Source of the DNA: Vigna angularis | Taxonomy: Eukaryota; Streptophyta; Magnoliopsida; Fabales; Fabaceae | Assembly (NCBI RefSeq): GCF_016808095.1 | Contig: NC_068971.1 | Coordinates: forward strand, 3,236,501-3,300,500 | Direction of reading: 5' to 3' | Length of the DNA: 64,000 nucleotides | Shown: positions 13,792-24,746 of the stretch, in pieces | How the letters are laid out: each line of letters begins with the position of its first letter | Numbering within the stretch: the stretch's first letter is position 1 | Made by a program: the position numbers and the translations under genes | The notes under the pieces: generated by a model | What the model was told of the DNA's origin: nothing | Databases searched by the model: none | Seen by the model: the letters and a program-made list of their open reading frames with translations, nothing else

Positions 13792-14812
13792 AATATATTC
13801 AGTTAATTATATAAATGTTAATTATGTTTTTTAAATATGCCTATAAGAATTAAAAAAAACAATGAACAAATTAATGTCGTGAAAATCCTAAATAAATTGG
13901 AATTTGTAAAATTATAACTAAGGAAAGAGTTTCCAAAAAATTGATGCACAAATCATTTCAAAAGATTTAACTAACTGAAATAAGTGTAAATATGTTTTTC
14001 AAATTCTTATCTTTAGATATGTTTCTATTAAGTGAATTTTTAGCCATTATGTATTCCAATTCTTAATGTTTAACTCCAGAAAAATTTATTTTCTAAATTG
14101 TTGAAGAAATATTGAGACTATTTTTGCATAGATCACCTTCACAAAAGTATTTATTATTGAAATATTAACTTTTATAATTTGCTCATTCATATTATTTATG
14201 TTAAATGATTTTGTTTGTTGTTTAATTTTGTAGAAAAATTTTAAATGAGTTTCTTTATTTTTATTTGTCACAATTTAGTTTTTGTTTTGAAAAGTTTAAT
14301 GCAATTAAGTTATTTTAGTTAGTATTACATAAATAACAATGTGTCATATATTAGTTCGTAATTTTTTATTTTTCTAATAAAAAAATATCAATTTGTAAAA
14401 AAGTTTTGTAAAGATTTATATACAAATTAAATTTTGTTTGAATTTAGAGAGGAACAAAATTGTTTAAGTTTAAAAAAAATTAGGACTAAATTGAGACAAA
14501 ATAAAAATATATAGAAGAAATTGAGACAAAATGAAAATATAGGGATTAAATTGAAACAAATGCAATGACATATGACATTGTTAGTGCCACGTCATACTGT
14601 TATTGCCACGTGGCACAATGTTAGCTTGACACGTGACAAAGTTTTTTATTTTTAAAAAAAAAATAACTACGTGACACCCTCTTAAAAGATGTTAATACGG
14701 AACTAATGGCAATGACCTAATTGCTTCAAATTTTTAAAAACAGAAACTCAATTAACACAAAAAAAAGTAAAGGACCTATTTGAGAAAAGTTATAAAAAAT
14801 AGGGACATTCTA
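13380..14812. mobile_element. Inverted-repeat (foldback or long-TIR) element
   Basis: The outer arms are inverted copies. The left arm has TTTTCTTAAATAGGTCCGTTAC near 13400 and the right arm GTAAAGGACCTATTTGAGAA near 14767. Inner landmarks also mirror: TGTCTCAATTTAATCC against GGACTAAATTGAGACA, and ACAAAATTTAATTTGTATAT against its complement near 14420. The right arm is longer by a block around 14630-14760. The centre holds a TA array (13737-13790) and no transposase. A long-TIR MULE derivative or foldback element fits; the target duplication was not resolved. Confidence 0.65.
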
Positions 14813-15239
14813 TGTTTAAACATTGAATTTTTATTCGATAGTGGATCACAAGTAGAAAAATGTGGTGGAAAAACATTGTGAATGTAACAATTTTATGGAT
14901 AAAAAATCAATCAAGATACTCTTTTTCCTTGGCTGAAGTTTCCATACATAGGGCATTGACTTGTTTAAAGCAGTCTAAGCAACCAAAAACCAAACGCAAA
15001 CATAGATTTAATAGTTATAGACTTGAAATGTCCTTCTTGCTAAGTAGGATTTTTTACCGAAGTAGGCAAAAATGAATTGTAATTTATGTATTTGGGCAAT
15101 TTTTTTTACGGAAATAGGCAAGTTGGTACCCCAAGACGACTTCATATGAAGAAGTTGTGCATGGGGTGCATGATTTTGCCTCTGACACTCGAGAAAAAGT
15201 GAAGTCGTGCAACCCCCACACATTTTCAAGTTTTGGTAA
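14813..15239. other. Spacer before the TAATCGATTA cluster
   Basis: Low-complexity spacer without a recognisable gene. It may be part of the following transposon remnant, whose left boundary is unclear. Confidence 0.35.
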
Positions 15240-17415
15240 TTGATTATTAGACCTTTTGTAATCGATTACACAGTGTTAAAGTTGTGTATGAGGGCATAAC
15301 TTCATTTGTAATCGATTACACCCTTGCTATAATTAATTATAAGAAGTGTAATTCGAGAAAAACTCTTTGGTAATCGATTACTATTGTTGTAATTGATAAA
15401 AAAAACTCTCTATAATCGATATTATGGATTGGTGATAATTGATTATCAAAGCCTTTTAAGTGTTAAAACTAAAGGTTCTTGTGATTTCCATTTATGATGA
15501 ACCCTATTTCTTCACCCTCTTGCTTACATTGATATATATTGACATAATTATTGACCCATTTTTTGTGTTGGTTTATGTTTAGTGCAATGAACCTTTTTTA
15601 TTTATTTATTTTTTAGATAATTTTTGGAAAATTTTCAAAGTAGATAATTTTTTAAATTGTTCAAAGTAGATACACTTTTTAAATTGTTCAAAGTAGATAT
15701 ACATTTTATAATTGATAGATTTTGAATTTGGTATGTAATTATAAGAAGTATCATTATTTCAGAATCAAAACAAATTAAAACCATAAAACAAAATGATAAA
15801 CAAAATAGAAACTATTTTATTAAATAATAAAGTGCTTACAAGAAGATAACAATAAAAATAAAATAGAGTATAATAAAACTAAAATCTAAGAGGATCCTCC
15901 TAATAGGCCAAAATGATGATATAGATAATCGATGTCTTGCTCCAGATGTCCAACTCGAATATCAATGCTATCGACTATGTCACCCATGTTTTGTTTGAGA
16001 TGTCCAACTCGAGCATCCATACTACTGAAGTTGTCACAAACAAATGCTCGCATATCGCGTATCTCATTCATTATTTCTGTAAGTGAGAAAGTATCTTGTT
16101 GAGGGGAGGCGGTTAGCGTTGACGAGGAATTGTCGGAGCATCTTAAGCTCTTTTGTGAATCCACTACCCATCATCGTTTTTAATAAATCCGAAGGAAAAG
16201 ATGACATCGACAACAATTTTGAAGGACCTTTTCATAGGCACAACTGGCTCATCATCAAAAGGAATATCAAAATATTGATTGAAAACGATGATCAAGTGTA
16301 GATACGGTAAAGGGACTCCCTCCCTCAAAGCCTTCTTCATCCTTTGTCGGATGAGATGAAACTAGTTGATCTCCCTTATTGTCAAGATGGCCCAAATAAA
16401 AATCAGATCTACCTCGGTAGCCTAAGCAAGGTTAGATGATCGAGGAAGCAAAATACAACAAATAACATAATGTAGTATTTGAGTTTCCACTTTCATGGAC
16501 TTTGCTAGTATTCTACCCGAAAGGTTTGCATTCGGGTTATAAATCATTTGTCTAGCCTCTAGTGTATGATAATCATCTTATCATTCAAGTATATTACCCT
16601 TAAAATGCAAGCCTATAGATGGGAGGTTGGTAAGAGAATAAAAAAGGTTGTAATTTATGCTCATTCTCACATTTTTGAACTCACTATGAATGACGCCATT
16701 GTTAGAAATACGTAGGTTACTATAGAAAACACAAACTAAGTCAGGGTAATATTGTGATCTGTGTACAAACAAAATCAACTAAACCAATATTTGTCAACAC
16801 ATGGTAAAACTTAAAAAAACAATTCGTCAAAATATTCTTGGTCTAGGTATTTTAGTTCTATCATTTCATGGTAAAAAAGTTTGAAAAATACCTTTTCGGT
16901 TATGCAGCGATATAAAGTAATAGATTGGGGCGTGATGGATTTGGCGATGGTGGTGAAGGTGGGCTTTCAGTGGGTTAATGTCGGTGACGTCCCACATCAA
17001 AAGAAGAGGAGCTTCTTTCCCTTTGTCTTTTAGATGAATCCGCCATGGATAATTTAGGAACTTTTAATCGATGCAAATGATAGAAATGTTAAAGCAGTTT
17101 GAGATTTTGGTTGTTAGGATTGAAAGGGAGATGAAAATGAGGGTGCGGGGGTTTAGAACTTCTTGGTGGGCAAAAATGAAAGATCAACTAGAGGAAAGGG
17201 AGGGGAGTGAGAGATTGTGCAAGAAGTGAGAGAATAAATTGAATTTATAAGGACTAAGATTTTCGGTAATCAATTACATGGTTTGTATAATCAATTACCA
17301 TATGCATCTGGTAATCAATTATAGGGTTTCTGAAATCGATTACCAGAAGCCTCTAGTAAGCAATTATACAAACCCTGTAATCGATTATCAAAACCATGTA
17401 GTTGATTACTAGAAA
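15240..17415 (-). mobile_element. Transposon remnant bounded by TAATCGATTA clusters
   Basis: Two clusters of the near-palindrome TAATCGATTA and variants (TAATTGATTA, TAATCAATTA) lie at about 15238-15450 and 17262-17410, facing a central decayed minus-strand protein. Each cluster has six or more copies, often written GGTAATCGATTAC. The arrangement suggests one element of about 2.2 kb. Similar GTAATCGATTAC repeats are common in legume repeat DNA, from memory. End points and target duplications were not found. Confidence 0.55.
15886..17046 (-). pseudogene. Putative plant transposon protein (PF20167-like), decayed
   Basis: Reading the minus strand from ATG at 17046 (MADSSKRQRERSSSSFDVG) gives an ORF broken by several stops and shifts. 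Recognisable pieces in order are: IELKYLDQEYFDELF (about 16850); YYPDLVCVFYSNLRISNNG with LTNLPSIG (16778-16581); ILPRSSN-like and ATEVDLIFIWAIL with INWFHLI (about 16460-16360); LPYLHLIIVFNQYFDIPFDD (about 16310-16240); and a C-terminal heptad-like tail with two copies of RVGHL (15886-16164). This order matches the 'putative plant transposon protein' domain (Transposase_32-like) as I remember it. Related proteins are reported as extra ORFs of Tat-type gypsy elements, but here no pol is present. Confidence 0.6.
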
Positions 17416-17921
17416 GTTTAAGGTATATTCTAAGTGGTTATGGTAATTTTTATAATGTACATATAAATTTATATAAATAAATAATATAAATGTTATTTTT
17501 TATATTTACGCATCTTTTTAGATTTTATATAGTGCAATAATATAAATGATAATTTTTATATCTTTAACAAATAAAGAAACTGAACAAAAGATTAAAAAAA
17601 AACTAAAATTAAAACAATTACATATACCTTAAACACTTTCAATATGCAACATTGAAAATGACAAAAATAAAATAAAATATTCATCTATTCTTTCATACGA
17701 AGTCGTCTTGAGACACCACGACTTGTTCATTTGATAAAAAATAAAAAAGATATTTTGCCCAGAAGTTGCAATCCATTTTTGCATACTTCGGGATAAAAAA
17801 CCGGAAAAGTAAGACACAATCGAAATGCCCGGGCTACTATAACCACTCAAACTATATATTCATAGGTTGATTTATGGTGTTTGAGTTGAGCTCTCTTTGT
17901 TGCTCTGATTACAGATTATCG
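17416..17921 (+). promoter_or_regulatory. Upstream region of the CrRLK1L gene
   Basis: AT-rich spacer. A TATA-like ACTATATATTC lies near 17850, about 70 bp before the chosen ATG at 17922. No conserved operator-like motif is recognised. Confidence 0.45.
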
Positions 17922-20528
17922 ATGGACACAAGTTGCACAAGAACAGCTTTAAGAACCATCCTCTTCCTCCTCCTGTGGTCGTGCCTCTCTTTCATTTCCA
18001 TGGCAGACGTTATTTATCGTCCCACTGATCTCTTTAGCATCAGCTGTGGCTCATCCACCAACTTCTCCACTCAAGACACTCGGAATTGGACTTCAGACAA
18101 TCACTTCCTCTCTCCAACAAACCCCTCAGTCGCTGCTCCTTCACTCACACCATCTACCATACAGGGTCCCTACACCCATGCTCGTCTCTCTTACTCCTCA
18201 TTCAATTACTCCTTCCCTGTCACACCAGGCCCCAAGTTCATTCGTCTCTTCTTCTACTCTACTTCATACCAAAACTTCCCTCGCTTCCAAGCCTCTTTCT
18301 CAGTCAAAGCAGGCCCCTTCACCCTCCTTCAAGATTTCAACGCTTCCCTCAACGCCGATGCTGATGATGACCCTAGCCACCCTGATATATTGTTCAGAGA
18401 GTATTGCGTCTACGTAGGAGACGGTGAGAAGCTCAATATAACCTTCTTTCCCAGCACCACATATTCCTACGCTTTCATCAACGGGATCGAGATTGTTTCG
18501 ATGCCCCCTTATCTATACTACACCAATCCTGGCGACTCCACAGAGCAGCAGCAAAATGTTGGCACCACGACCCCATATGTCATTGGGAACAAATTTTCTC
18601 TGGAGACCATGTACAGGTTACTCGTTGGAAAGGAAATTCCCCCCTCAGAAGACACGGGTATGCTCAGAACGTGGGTACCTGACCTCAAGTACGTAAAAAC
18701 TCCATATAATGAATCAGTTGATTATGGGAGTCATACAAAGCTCAAGTTCATTAAAACCTATAACTACACGGCACCAGATCAAGTGTACAGAACAGTTCGG
18801 AGTATGGGACCTGATGGCTCCATCAACATGGGTTTCAATCTCACATGGCTGCTTCCAGTTGATTCAGGCTTCTTCTACATGCTACGGTTACACTTTTGCC
18901 AGCTTGATCCGTGGGTTAACAACATTGGTGACCTGTTTTTCAACATCATCATAGCGGATCAGTTGGCTACCGATCGGGCAGACGTTCTCCTGTGGACCGG
19001 TAATCAGAAGGGCGTACCGGTGGTTAAAGACTACGTAGTTTTCATACAAGGTAATCTCAACAAAACAAATCTATCAGTGAAACTGCATCCTCGCCCTACA
19101 AGCCGGATCAGAGACGCGGTTATCAACGCAATTGAAGTCTTCAAAATCAACCGCTCTACAGGTAGTCTAGCTGGACAAAACCCAAACCCCCTTCCTCAGA
19201 AGCCCAAGGTTCCCCTTAGCTCAAACAAGAAAAGTAGCGTCTTCACGAAAAACCGAGAAGCCATACTAGGGGCAGTTGCAGGTGTCCTTTTGCTCTCTTC
19301 TATCGTTGTTTTCTTCCTCATCAAATGCAAAAAGAATATCGCCGTTGAAAGTGGTTCCAGCAAAAAGGACGGAACTTCTCGCGGGGGTGGCTCATCGTCA
19401 CTGCCAACCAACCTCTGCCGCTACTTCTCCATAGCAGAAATCAGAGCCGCCACCAATAACTTCGACGAACAAATGGTGGTTGGCGTGGGAGGCTTCGGCA
19501 ACGTGTACAAAGGCTACGTAGAGGAGGGTTCAGTACCTGTTGCAATCAAAAGGCTCAAACCCGGTTCTCAGCAAGGTATGCAGGAGTTTATGAACGAAAT
19601 CGAAATGCTCTCTCAACTTCGTCATCACCATCTTGTTTCCCTCATCGGTTACTGTTACGAGAAGACGGAGATGATACTCATTTATGATTTCATGGAACGA
19701 GGAACCCTCCGAGACCATCTCTACGGTTCTGATAATCAGTCCTTGTCGTGGAAGCAAAGGGTCCAGATTTGCTTAGGTGCTGCAGGAGGGCTCCACTATC
19801 TGCATACAGGTGCAAAGCACGTCATCATTCACCGTGATGTGAAGAGTACCAATATTTTATTGGATGAAAAATGGGTAGCCAAAGTTTCAGACTTCGGGTT
19901 ATCCAGAATCGGGCCCACGAGTTCTTCAATGACCCATGTGAGCACCCAGGTGAAGGGCAGTGTTGGATATTTAGACCCGGAGTACTATAAAAGACAGCGT
20001 TTGTCGGAGAAATCTGACGTGTACTCGTTTGGGGTTGTGCTGTTGGAGGTATTATGTGGGAGGCCGCCTTTGCTACGTATGGCGGAGAAGCAACAGGTGT
20101 CTCTCGTTGATTGGGCAAAACATAGATATAAGGAGGGGTGTTTGGATGAGATTGTGGATCCAGCACTGAAGGGTCAGATAACACCTCAGTGTTTGCAAAA
20201 ATTTGGAGAGGTGGCGTTGACCTGTTTGCTGGAGGATGGTACTCAAAGGCCGTCCATGAACGTCATCGTTGGAATGCTGGAGCTTGTTCTGCAGCTTCAG
20301 GAGGATAGTGCTAAAAATGTAGTGATGATGGACACTGGTGGGGGTTACGAAGAAGATAGTGAGGACCTGTTTAGCAGTAGTCATTACAGTGTAGAACTTA
20401 CAGATTATAGTAATAGCACTAGATGTAACACCTCAGGCAATACAGATGATAGCTATGGGAGTAAGCAATCTGACAGGTTGCTCTCTGAGAATGTTTTCTC
20501 TGAGATTTGGGATCCAAAGGGACGATAA
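17922..20528 (+). CDS. CrRLK1L (FERONIA-type) malectin receptor kinase
   Basis: Intronless gene for an 868-aa plasma-membrane receptor kinase, the usual size and structure for CrRLK1L proteins, which bind RALF peptides and cell-wall pectin. Residues 1 to about 28 are a signal peptide. A malectin-like ectodomain spans about 28-408, with several N-glycosylation sequons. A transmembrane helix lies at about 447-469, followed by basic KCKK. The kinase spans about 500-785. Visible catalytic features are the glycine loop GVGGFGNVYKG, Lys543 in VAIK, His637-Arg-Asp639 in HRDVKSTN, Asp657-Phe-Gly, and an activation loop ending GYLDPEYY. All are intact, so an active kinase is expected. A Ser/Thr/acidic tail follows. 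An upstream in-frame ATG at 17874 adds 16 residues that would bury the signal peptide, so 17922 is preferred. The exact clade (FERONIA, HERK, MDS-like) is not resolved. Confidence 0.93.
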   Translation: MDTSCTRTALRTILFLLLWSCLSFISMADVIYRPTDLFSISCGSSTNFSTQDTRNWTSDNHFLSPTNPSVAAPSLTPSTIQGPYTHARLSYSSFNYSFPVTPGPKFIRLFFYSTSYQNFPRFQASFSVKAGPFTLLQDFNASLNADADDDPSHPDILFREYCVYVGDGEKLNITFFPSTTYSYAFINGIEIVSMPPYLYYTNPGDSTEQQQNVGTTTPYVIGNKFSLETMYRLLVGKEIPPSEDTGMLRTWVPDLKYVKTPYNESVDYGSHTKLKFIKTYNYTAPDQVYRTVRSMGPDGSINMGFNLTWLLPVDSGFFYMLRLHFCQLDPWVNNIGDLFFNIIIADQLATDRADVLLWTGNQKGVPVVKDYVVFIQGNLNKTNLSVKLHPRPTSRIRDAVINAIEVFKINRSTGSLAGQNPNPLPQKPKVPLSSNKKSSVFTKNREAILGAVAGVLLLSSIVVFFLIKCKKNIAVESGSSKKDGTSRGGGSSSLPTNLCRYFSIAEIRAATNNFDEQMVVGVGGFGNVYKGYVEEGSVPVAIKRLKPGSQQGMQEFMNEIEMLSQLRHHHLVSLIGYCYEKTEMILIYDFMERGTLRDHLYGSDNQSLSWKQRVQICLGAAGGLHYLHTGAKHVIIHRDVKSTNILLDEKWVAKVSDFGLSRIGPTSSSMTHVSTQVKGSVGYLDPEYYKRQRLSEKSDVYSFGVVLLEVLCGRPPLLRMAEKQQVSLVDWAKHRYKEGCLDEIVDPALKGQITPQCLQKFGEVALTCLLEDGTQRPSMNVIVGMLELVLQLQEDSAKNVVMMDTGGGYEEDSEDLFSSSHYSVELTDYSNSTRCNTSGNTDDSYGSKQSDRLLSENVFSEIWDPKGR

Positions 20529-21017
20529 GGTAGGAGCAGTACACAAGTTCGATGAGTTTGATACCTAGGATAGAGCTACATGTAAAATTTGTTCTTAAGA
20601 TATAAATCTTATTATTCTAAAATTCTGGAGTGGTTATATTAAACGTTACTAAACCACCAATAGCTTATGAAATTTTGATTGTAATAAATGTAATAAGTAT
20701 TGTAACTATTATTTTGTATTCGATCATCGTCATATTTGTACTTATATGCTATTATTATGTATAAATGAAGAGTAGTTGGTTTAATAGTGATAAACACTTA
20801 ATAAAATAAACGTTATTATCAGATTAATCCTGAAAAATCCCTTATATATTATTTACTCTCTAGAGTTACACTTCTTGGTAAATTGCTTTCATTGTATATT
20901 CTTTCCACGATAATAATTTTCTAGGTTTGTTTTTTTTACTAAGTGACAATAAACTACTTGTAATCTAATTTTAGGAAGAGATAAAAAAGAAATAATTATA
21001 AGTTACGTAGTACACTT
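20529..21017 (+). other. 3' flank of the CrRLK1L gene
   Basis: Probable 3' UTR with AATAAATG-type contexts (AATAAATGTAATAAG near 20683), then AT-rich spacer to the CACTA insertion. Nothing else is seen. Confidence 0.45.
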
Positions 21018-22430
21018 GTACACTAGTAAAAAAAAGGCTTTTTTAATGCGCTATATATGTCTCGGTTCTACTGAAACCGAAGCGTATAAAAGTGCAGTGG
21101 CATTTCAGTAATTATTGAGTGGTTATATGCCTCGGTTATATATGAACCGATGCCTATAGATGTTACTGCTTCGTGTAGAAAGCCAACCGAGACATATAAT
21201 ATGAATTTTAAATGGTTTAGACCCCGGTTTGCTGTGTAACTGATGCAAGTAAAGGTTTAGGCACCGGTTTTAAATATAACCGAGGTAGTATCCTTAGCTT
21301 AAAAACCAGACTTCGCCTCTCGCCTCTCGCACTCTCGCGATTCTCACCCTCTCGCCTCTCGCACCCTCCGCCTCTCGCACCTCGCACCTCGCCTCTCGCA
21401 TCTCGCACTCTCGCGATTCTCACCCTCTCGCCTCTCGCACCCTCCGCCTCTCGCACCTCGCACCTCGCCTCTCGCAAACCTGCAAGCCGCCACCACAGTG
21501 CCTTCGTTCTCGTCCAAACTCCATGGACGCCGCTACCACCATCTTCATCTTCTCCGCCATGAGCCCATCCATGGCCGTCAACCGAAGAACGCGCAACCAT
21601 TCCAAGTCGCGCGCAACCATAACCTGCAAAGAGGGAAACTCAAACAGATCCAGAAACAGAAACCCCTCTTCTCCACCGTCGCGCCAGCCACCGCATTTCA
21701 ACCTTCTTCCATCACCATCACCGGACCTGCAACTCTGGGACAAAAACCCTTAATCGCGCCACCGTCACCAGAATCCCTAAAGCATGCCGCCGCCGTGTGC
21801 GATTAGGGTTGATGCAGTTCGCGTTGCTTCCAGAGGCGCGATTTCTGAATTGGATCCCTGCGTGATGATTATATGATGTTAAATCTGGTTTCTGCAGGTT
21901 TGATTGTGGTTGCAGGTGGAGGCGCGATTTTGATTTAAGGCTTCCCGTTCAGTGTTCGCACATGGAAACTCACATCCCGCCATGGTCTTCCCGTTTCCAA
22001 TCTCTACTTATTCTGCAGATTTTTATGGAAGAGGCTTTGTTGGTGTTCTGCAGATTTTTTAGACTCTTGGATACAAAAAAAATGGGAAAGATCAAATTTT
22101 GAAACCTATGAAGGTTCGATCACCAGCTGTTTGTTCAAAGGACTCAAAGAATTTCATGTCTCCAACCATTTCTGTTTCTTGCAAGATCAATGAATCTCCC
22201 CCGAAAGAGAACCCTACCTGAACGGAACGATGAGGATACCATCTGACCACTGAAAGAACTGATACTGATACTGCCTCGGTTCATTTAACCGAGTTGAATT
22301 CTAGTTACCGTTTCGAGTAAAGAGAACCGAGGTGTATACTTTTTATCTCGCCTAAGTACGCCTCGGTTTTTAAACCGATGTTCATGACTGAAAATAACCG
22401 GTGCCTATTCATTAATCTGTACTAGTGGTA
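21018..22430. mobile_element. Complete non-autonomous CACTA element with GTA target duplication
   Basis: The element occupies 21021-22427 (1,407 bp). It starts CACTAGTA and ends TACTAGTG, a perfect 8-bp terminal inverted repeat of the CACTA type. It is flanked on both sides by the 3-bp duplication GTA (21018-21020 and 22428-22430), the size expected for En/Spm elements. Both subterminal regions carry many copies of CCTCGGTT and AACCGAGG-type motifs, as expected of transposase-binding subterminal repeats. The centre (about 21300-21950) is unusually GC-rich and holds a 76-bp tandem duplication. No transposase is encoded; reading frames in the centre look like by-products of the CTCGC repeats. 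Confidence 0.88.
21326..21480. repeat. 76-bp tandem duplication of CTCGC-rich sequence
   Basis: The block ACTCTCGCGATTCTCACCCT starts at 21331 and again at 21407, and the remaining CTCGC/CCTCGC sequence repeats with it. It lies inside the CACTA element. Confidence 0.85.
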
Positions 22431-22859
22431 CTGATTTATAATTTATTTAGTGGAATCGATTAAATTTTTTTTAAAGAAATATTTAATTTAACCCAATAAT
22501 TAAGGTGAACTAATATAAACATTTTTAACATTTTGTATCCTTCTTATTTCTATAAACAGGTTCATTGTATGTTATTTTAGGTTTAAATTTACAAAAAACA
22601 AAATGTTTTAAAATGTGATATTTATTAAGAAGATTTTAGAAAAACTAATGTATAAATACTCATACAATTTTTTTCATAAGTAAAATAAAAACTCAGTGCC
22701 CTTTATATAGATAATGACAACAATAAAACAGGACGAAGACATGTGGGAATAAAAAATAATAAGATTACAAATATTAACCTAAATAGAGAGGATGAAGATA
22801 CAAAGTACAACCAAGATACAACTATATGAGTATGACAACAGTAAAAGGACTAAATTGTC
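22431..22859. other. AT-rich spacer
   Basis: Nothing recognisable between the CACTA element and the possible copia tail. Confidence 0.4.
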
Positions 22860-23010
22860 CTTAGTTACAAGCTAACATTTTCCATCTACATTCTATACGA
22901 ACCACGGAAGAATCCGTCGATGTTTTCACCAAAGCTACAATATGCAAATTTCAAGCCTTGTTTCCAAGCTCGGAGTGCTCAATATAAACACTCTAACTTG
23001 AGTTTTTCTT
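22860..23010 (+). pseudogene. Possible Ty1/copia polyprotein C-terminal remnant
   Basis: Around 22905-22960 the plus strand reads EESVDVFTKA, and after a frame change SSLVSKLGVLNI. Together these resemble the last residues of copia RNase H, where DVFTKAL is followed by a SKLG motif. Nothing else of the polyprotein is visible, so this is a short and uncertain assignment. Confidence 0.35.
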
Positions 23011-23796
23011 CGGTATTGGGCTTTGCGCTTGGGCCTATATTGGCCTATTTTCGCTTTTTGTTGTTTAAAGTAGTGTTTCTTCCTGTAACCCCCTTTTTTT
23101 CTCCCTACACCCTCAGAAATTCCAAAGTTTCAATTTTATCTATCATTAAAATGTATTAAAATCCTAATTTGAGAGTGTGCACATTTTCTGTTCCTTTTTC
23201 CTCTCTCATTGCTGCTCTGCACCTCCCTCCATCCATTGTTTGCCTTTATTCTCCCGTAATTTGGAAGATCCCTTAAAACGGATTCAATTGAAATCTTCCT
23301 TATTAGAGATTGATGAAATTTTTCTTATAAAATAGATGGCACAGTGGAAGCAAAAAGGGAGACAAAATAAACACTGAAACCCTAAGAACTATCTGTTTTC
23401 CTGTATCCAAACTCATTCTAGGTTCTCCTAATTCAGAACAGAACATTTTCCTTTCACTGTTCGACGTCTTCATCGCCTGCTGAAGTTAAACATGAAACCT
23501 GTTAAAAGATATAGATAATCTAATGTGATAAAAGAAAGAAAGTAAAATAATTATGATAATAACTTTAATCAGTAATAATTTGGAAAAAGAAATATATTTA
23601 ATTAGCATGTATAATATAAAGATTTGTTATATTGTCATTGGATTAATAGTTTTACGAGTATTTTTTTATTTTGTAATAATTATATAGGATTTGAAAAATA
23701 TCAACACTAATAACATATATCAAATTTGAACTCAATAAAAATATTACATAGATATTTGAGTATCATTCTTTGAAAAAAAAAATCAGGCTTAACATA
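23011..23796. other. Spacer, possibly LTR-derived at its left
   Basis: The left half has several TTGGGC and pyrimidine-rich stretches, which might be the LTR of the copia tail just upstream. No repeat partner was found. The right half is plain AT-rich DNA. Confidence 0.3.
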
Positions 23797-23983
23797 ATAA
23801 CATTTGGAAAATGATACTTGAACAACCATTTTTGACAACATTTAGACACGCGCACACGTGTCAAAATCTGAGTGGTCCAGTTGGAAAAATTAAATGAAAA
23901 TGGACCACTCAGATTTTGACACGTGTGCGCGTGTCTAAATGTTGTCAAAAATGGTTGTTCAAGTATCATTTTCCATAACATTT
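23797..23983. mobile_element. Hairpin MITE with perfect 74-bp arms and 9-bp target duplication
   Basis: The element is 23806-23974 (169 bp). Left arm 23806-23879 and right arm 23901-23974 are exact reverse complements over all 74 positions, separated by a 21-bp loop. It starts GGAAAATGAT and ends ATCATTTTCC. The 9-bp direct repeat ATAACATTT flanks it (23797-23805 and 23975-23983), the duplication size of Mutator-like elements. It encodes no protein. Transcription would give a near-perfect long hairpin. Confidence 0.9.
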
Positions 23984-24746
23984 TCAACACGCATATTCAA
24001 TGCCAAGACTTGGCAATTTATAATATAAAAGTATCCTCATATATGTGCAGTTTCTATTTTCTTTTTTCTTTTTACGTATTTAACCATAGACACATTAACC
24101 TTTTCGAAGTACACTTGGCATGAACTGCAAATAGTAAACGATGATGATATTTTAATAATTTAATTTTAATATTTTTTGATAATTATTATTTTATTGATTT
24201 GTATATTTGAAATGAACTAATTTATTAAAAAGTTGTAAAAAAAATTATTAAAAAAACATTTTTAAGTAAAAGAGTATTTTTACATCAATAATTTGTGCAT
24301 CTAAAATGTTTTTTTGATATCGATTTCTTTTGGCAACTTTTTTTATTTGTAGCTTGTTATTGATTTGATTTTAAACATACGACTAATAAAATAATAATAA
24401 ATTATCTATGGTTAAAAAATTGTTAAAAAAAAAGTTATTACCATGTCAAAACGGTTGGAATGTGTAAAGCGAAATATATTATTATTCGACAAAACGTCAC
24501 CAAAGGCTGAAACAGAAGGAATCATCATGACCAATGTGGCTTTCTCTGGCTTAGTCTTCTACTCTTACTGCCACAAACCAAGACTCGGCAACATGCAACC
24601 TTTATTTTTCCATATACACAACCAAGAATATGTTTTTCCTAATAAAGTGTGACCAAGTCAGGTATTTGTAGACAACCTTATACATCAGTAACAGACCTTT
24701 ATATAGATGGTTTATTTGTGCCCTAGACTTCTTCAACACTGCACGA
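23984..24746. other. Spacer
   Basis: AT-rich with no recognisable gene. Short plus-strand frames near 23923-24123 and 24443-24652 show no family features. Confidence 0.4.

Noticed and set aside
15238..17410. TAATCGATTA clusters as a CRISPR array
   Set aside because: Units are 10-12 bp, irregularly spaced and variable, and the DNA is plant nuclear.
17874..17921. Upstream in-frame start of the CrRLK1L gene
   Set aside because: It would place 16 residues before a good signal peptide; the ATG at 17922 fits the family.
21217..21806. Several 76-127-codon frames on both strands
   Set aside because: They arise from GC-rich CTCGC repeats inside the CACTA element; composition is repetitive and no domain is visible.
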